A stretch of 16,784 nucleotides of DNA from Flavobacteriaceae bacterium (GTDB taxonomy: Bacteria; Bacteroidota; Bacteroidia; Flavobacteriales; Flavobacteriaceae), in NCBI GenBank assembly GCA_002690085.1, contig NZDM01000025.1, forward strand, positions 22,842 through 39,625, in the 5' to 3' direction. Shown in pieces: positions 14,464 to 16,784 of this stretch (position 1 is its first letter; each line of letters opens with the position of its first letter). The translations under genes were made by a program, and so were the position numbers. The notes below the pieces were generated by a model. The model was not told the DNA's origin. It made no database searches and worked only from the letters and a program-made list of their open reading frames with translations.

Positions 14464-16758
14464 ATGACTTTTAGATTTAATTATTTTCAAAACATAATAT
14501 TGTCAAAAAACATCAAAATCTTATTTTTTTTAATGTTTTCTGGACTTGTTTTTTCACAAAATTATTATGTGTCCGCGAACAATGGATCTGATTCCAACAA
14601 TGGCTCAGAAGCGGCTCCCTTTCAGACAATAAATAGAGCCATCTCATTTGTCAATCCGGGAGGCACAATATTTGTAATGAATGGAACTTATCAAAATAAT
14701 GGCTATGGAACAGTGGATACTGCTACAAACACCAATATGAACAATAATCATGTAGTAACCATTAACAAATCTGGTTCAGAGGGTGCTTATATCACTTTAA
14801 AAAATTATCCCGGCCATTCCCCTTTGATTCAATTTGATGGTAGAGGTGGAATTGTTATTTCAAATAACATGAACTACATTATCATAGAAGGTTTTGAAGT
14901 AGTCGGACCTGGTGCATCCATTACTTATGCCGAAGCGTATGCAAACAGAGAATATAAGGTTTTAGCGGCTTCTGATCCTAATGATGACATCAATTATAAC
15001 CATACTTATTTTTCTGGAAAGGGCATTTGGGGTGGTTATGGCGCACACCATCACATTATTATTCGCAATAATATTGTTCATGACACACCGGGCTCTGGGA
15101 TTCGCTTCAATGACTCAGATCATATTACTATTGAATACAATGAAGTTTACAATACCACTTGGTGGACATCTTCGGCTTCATCTGCGGTTGTCTTTGCTGA
15201 AACCATTGCTTCCTCAGAAGCTGACAATGGAACGGATGTTAAAATGGTCATACGTGGTAATTTAGTTTATAACAACTGGAACCGAATTCCTTTTTATGTC
15301 ACCCAATTGCCTGACAATTCAGGGAACACCAATCCAGATTATGGGACAGCAACTTACAATAACATCTTAGATGGCCAAGGGTTGTACGTCACTCGCAGTG
15401 ATGATAATTATTATGGAACTTTTTTATTTGAAAATAATGTTTGTGTAAATAATGGTAAAAATGGAATCAATTTTGACAATTCTTTAGGAGCCTCTGCTAT
15501 TATTCAGAACAACACCTTGTATTACAATGGGGTTCATGAGATCATTCAAGATATTTCTGTGGCTAATGGAAATCCAGGTCACAGAGGTCAAAAAGTAGGA
15601 GGTATCAAAGCCAATAAAGTTCAAAATGTGACTGTTGCTAATAATATTGTAGTAACTCGAGATAATTTATTTTCAGCCATAGAACTTCCTAATATTTCAG
15701 GCTCCAGACCTGTTTTAAATAATATTTTTTTAAATGGAAAATTACCATCCGATGATAATGGCGTTCCTTACAATTTTATATCCTGTTGTAATATGATTGA
15801 TGTAGACCCCTTATTTACTGAAGTTCCTAGTTCTGTCAACGGTGCTATCGATATTAGCCAAGCTAATTTTGAGCTCACAGAAAATTCTCCAGCCATCAAT
15901 GCTGGAGATTCGAATTACTCTCCATCAGATGATTTTCTAAGTAATCCAAGACCTGCACTGGCCAATGCTATTTCCTATTCAAGTTTTGAAAATTCTTTTG
16001 GTGGCTGGTCTCAATTTGGATCTCCCAATTTGACATCTACTACGGAAACCTCAAAATCAGGGGATTACTGCCTTTCAGTCACCAATCGAACCGCCAACTG
16101 GCACAGTCCTAAATTGGTATTGGACAATCTTCTGGATGTTGGGGAAACCTATACGTTTTATGTTTGGGTGAAATTAGCCAGTGGGGGTTCTGGAAATGCT
16201 CAAATAACCATCAAAAACACTGCATTGAACACTTACACTTCTGTAACTACCAGTACTGCTGTAAATGACCAGGGTTGGACACTTTTGTCCGGGGATTTCA
16301 CATATCTATCAAATGACCCTATGTTTGCATATGTCAAAGGGCCGAATGTTGGAGATGGAGTTGTTAGCGATTTTTACATAGATGATTTTACTTTGGTACC
16401 GCAAGGGTCTGCTGAGGTTGATTTTTCTAACATTAACGTTAATGATATAGTTGACATTGGTGCCTACGAGTTTATAAACACAACCGCTGGAGTTTGGGAT
16501 AATGATACTCAGGATGGCCACGTTTTTCTTTACCCCAACCCTGCAAAAAACCAAATAACGATTTCAAAATATACTGCTAATGACCAGATTCAGGTCATGG
16601 ACTTGTTGGGAAAATATTACCAACTCCCCAATCAAGAACATGCACTAAATAAAACGTTAACCTTGGACGTTTCAAGCCTTAGTACGGGGATTTACTTGTT
16701 GAAAATTCGCAACCAATACACCAACAGTTTCCAAACGCTTAAATTTTTGAAACACTGA
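14464..16758 (+). CDS. Secreted right-handed beta-helix protein with internal CBM22-like module and T9SS domain
   Basis: This 764-aa protein is probably a polysaccharide-cleaving or -binding enzyme acting outside the cell. The signal peptide ends LVFSQ near residue 31; starting at TTG 14500 instead would give a shorter, more standard signal peptide, so the start is not certain. Residues about 33-490 form a parallel beta-helix: YYVSANNGSD, APFQTINRAI, GGTIFVMNGTY, then repeated strands such as HHIIIRNNIVHDTPGSGIRF and HITIEYNEVYN. The folds of PL1/PL9-type lyases, GH120, GH141 and other families look like this; I cannot identify the family or its catalytic residues. The usual C-terminal cap is split: NPRP at 494-497 and DIGAYEF at 664-670. 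Between them lies a CBM22-like module (about 501-645: SSFENSFGGWSQFGS, NRTANWHSPKLVLDNL, YTFYVWVK, FYIDDFTLV). Residues 688-764 are a type A T9SS domain (FLYPNPAK, TGIYLLK). Confidence 0.85.
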   Translation: MTFRFNYFQNIILSKNIKILFFLMFSGLVFSQNYYVSANNGSDSNNGSEAAPFQTINRAISFVNPGGTIFVMNGTYQNNGYGTVDTATNTNMNNNHVVTINKSGSEGAYITLKNYPGHSPLIQFDGRGGIVISNNMNYIIIEGFEVVGPGASITYAEAYANREYKVLAASDPNDDINYNHTYFSGKGIWGGYGAHHHIIIRNNIVHDTPGSGIRFNDSDHITIEYNEVYNTTWWTSSASSAVVFAETIASSEADNGTDVKMVIRGNLVYNNWNRIPFYVTQLPDNSGNTNPDYGTATYNNILDGQGLYVTRSDDNYYGTFLFENNVCVNNGKNGINFDNSLGASAIIQNNTLYYNGVHEIIQDISVANGNPGHRGQKVGGIKANKVQNVTVANNIVVTRDNLFSAIELPNISGSRPVLNNIFLNGKLPSDDNGVPYNFISCCNMIDVDPLFTEVPSSVNGAIDISQANFELTENSPAINAGDSNYSPSDDFLSNPRPALANAISYSSFENSFGGWSQFGSPNLTSTTETSKSGDYCLSVTNRTANWHSPKLVLDNLLDVGETYTFYVWVKLASGGSGNAQITIKNTALNTYTSVTTSTAVNDQGWTLLSGDFTYLSNDPMFAYVKGPNVGDGVVSDFYIDDFTLVPQGSAEVDFSNINVNDIVDIGAYEFINTTAGVWDNDTQDGHVFLYPNPAKNQITISKYTANDQIQVMDLLGKYYQLPNQEHALNKTLTLDVSSLSTGIYLLKIRNQYTNSFQTLKFLKH

Positions 16759-16777
16759 TTTTTAGAATATTAAAAAA

Positions 16778-16784
16778 ATGAAAA
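16778..16784 (+). CDS. Start of the next gene (only first codons in window)
   Basis: ATG AAA A follows an A-run (TTAAAAAAATG) 19 nt after the beta-helix gene stop. This matches the A-rich ATG AAA starts used by other genes here, such as the one at 284. It suggests another co-transcribed gene, likely with a signal peptide, but nothing can be said about its product. Confidence 0.5.

Noticed and set aside
16431..16444. 14-nt perfect palindrome CATTAACGTTAATG in the beta-helix gene
   Set aside because: About one such palindrome is expected by chance in a window of this size, and nothing else marks the site.
1..16784. tRNA or rRNA genes, CRISPR arrays, insertion sequences, integrases or phage genes
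   Set aside because: I found no repeat-spacer pattern, transposase or integrase motifs, or RNA gene in any stretch not already explained by coding sequence.

Overview
The window looks like part of a polysaccharide utilization locus (PUL) from a marine member of the Bacteroidota, most likely a flavobacterium. The evidence is low GC content, a SusC/SusD pair, type IX secretion (T9SS) C-terminal sorting domains on the secreted enzymes, TAnnTTTG-type promoter motifs, start codons without Shine-Dalgarno sequences, and three S1-family sulfatases. All recognised genes are on the + strand.

Layout: (1) 2-622: the 3' end of a T9SS-exported protein, then a small secreted protein of unknown function. 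A strong intrinsic terminator at 645-672 closes this unit. (2) 681-2609: a GH5 family glycoside hydrolase with a C-terminal carbohydrate-binding-like module and a T9SS sorting domain. (3) 2610-2802: an AT-rich gap with a candidate TAnnTTTG promoter. (4) 2803-14336: a tightly packed run of SusC-like transporter, SusD-like lipoprotein, GH30-like hydrolase and three sulfatases. Gaps are 9-21 nt and one junction overlaps by 4 nt, so this is very probably one operon. (5) 14337-14463: an AT-rich gap with a weak hairpin, a candidate promoter and short repeats. (6) 14464-16758: a right-handed beta-helix protein with a CBM22-like module inside its terminal cap and a T9SS sorting domain. (7) The first codons of another gene at the right edge.

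Inferred working model: GH5, the GH30-like enzyme and the beta-helix protein leave through T9SS and cut or bind the polysaccharide outside the cell. SusC/SusD bring oligosaccharides across the outer membrane. The three sulfatases have signal peptides but no sorting domain, so they probably act in the periplasm. The substrate is therefore likely a sulfated polysaccharide. The CBM22-like module and the GH5/GH30 pairing lean towards a beta-linked, xylan-like backbone, but this is inference. No regulator, exo-acting glycosidase or inner-membrane sugar transporter is visible, so the locus probably extends beyond the window.

The most unusual non-coding signal is a perfect 15-bp inverted repeat (7652-7682) inside the signal-peptide coding region of the GH30-like gene, just after susC/susD. 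The most unusual protein feature is the CBM22-like insertion between the NPRP and DIGAYEF segments of the beta-helix protein.
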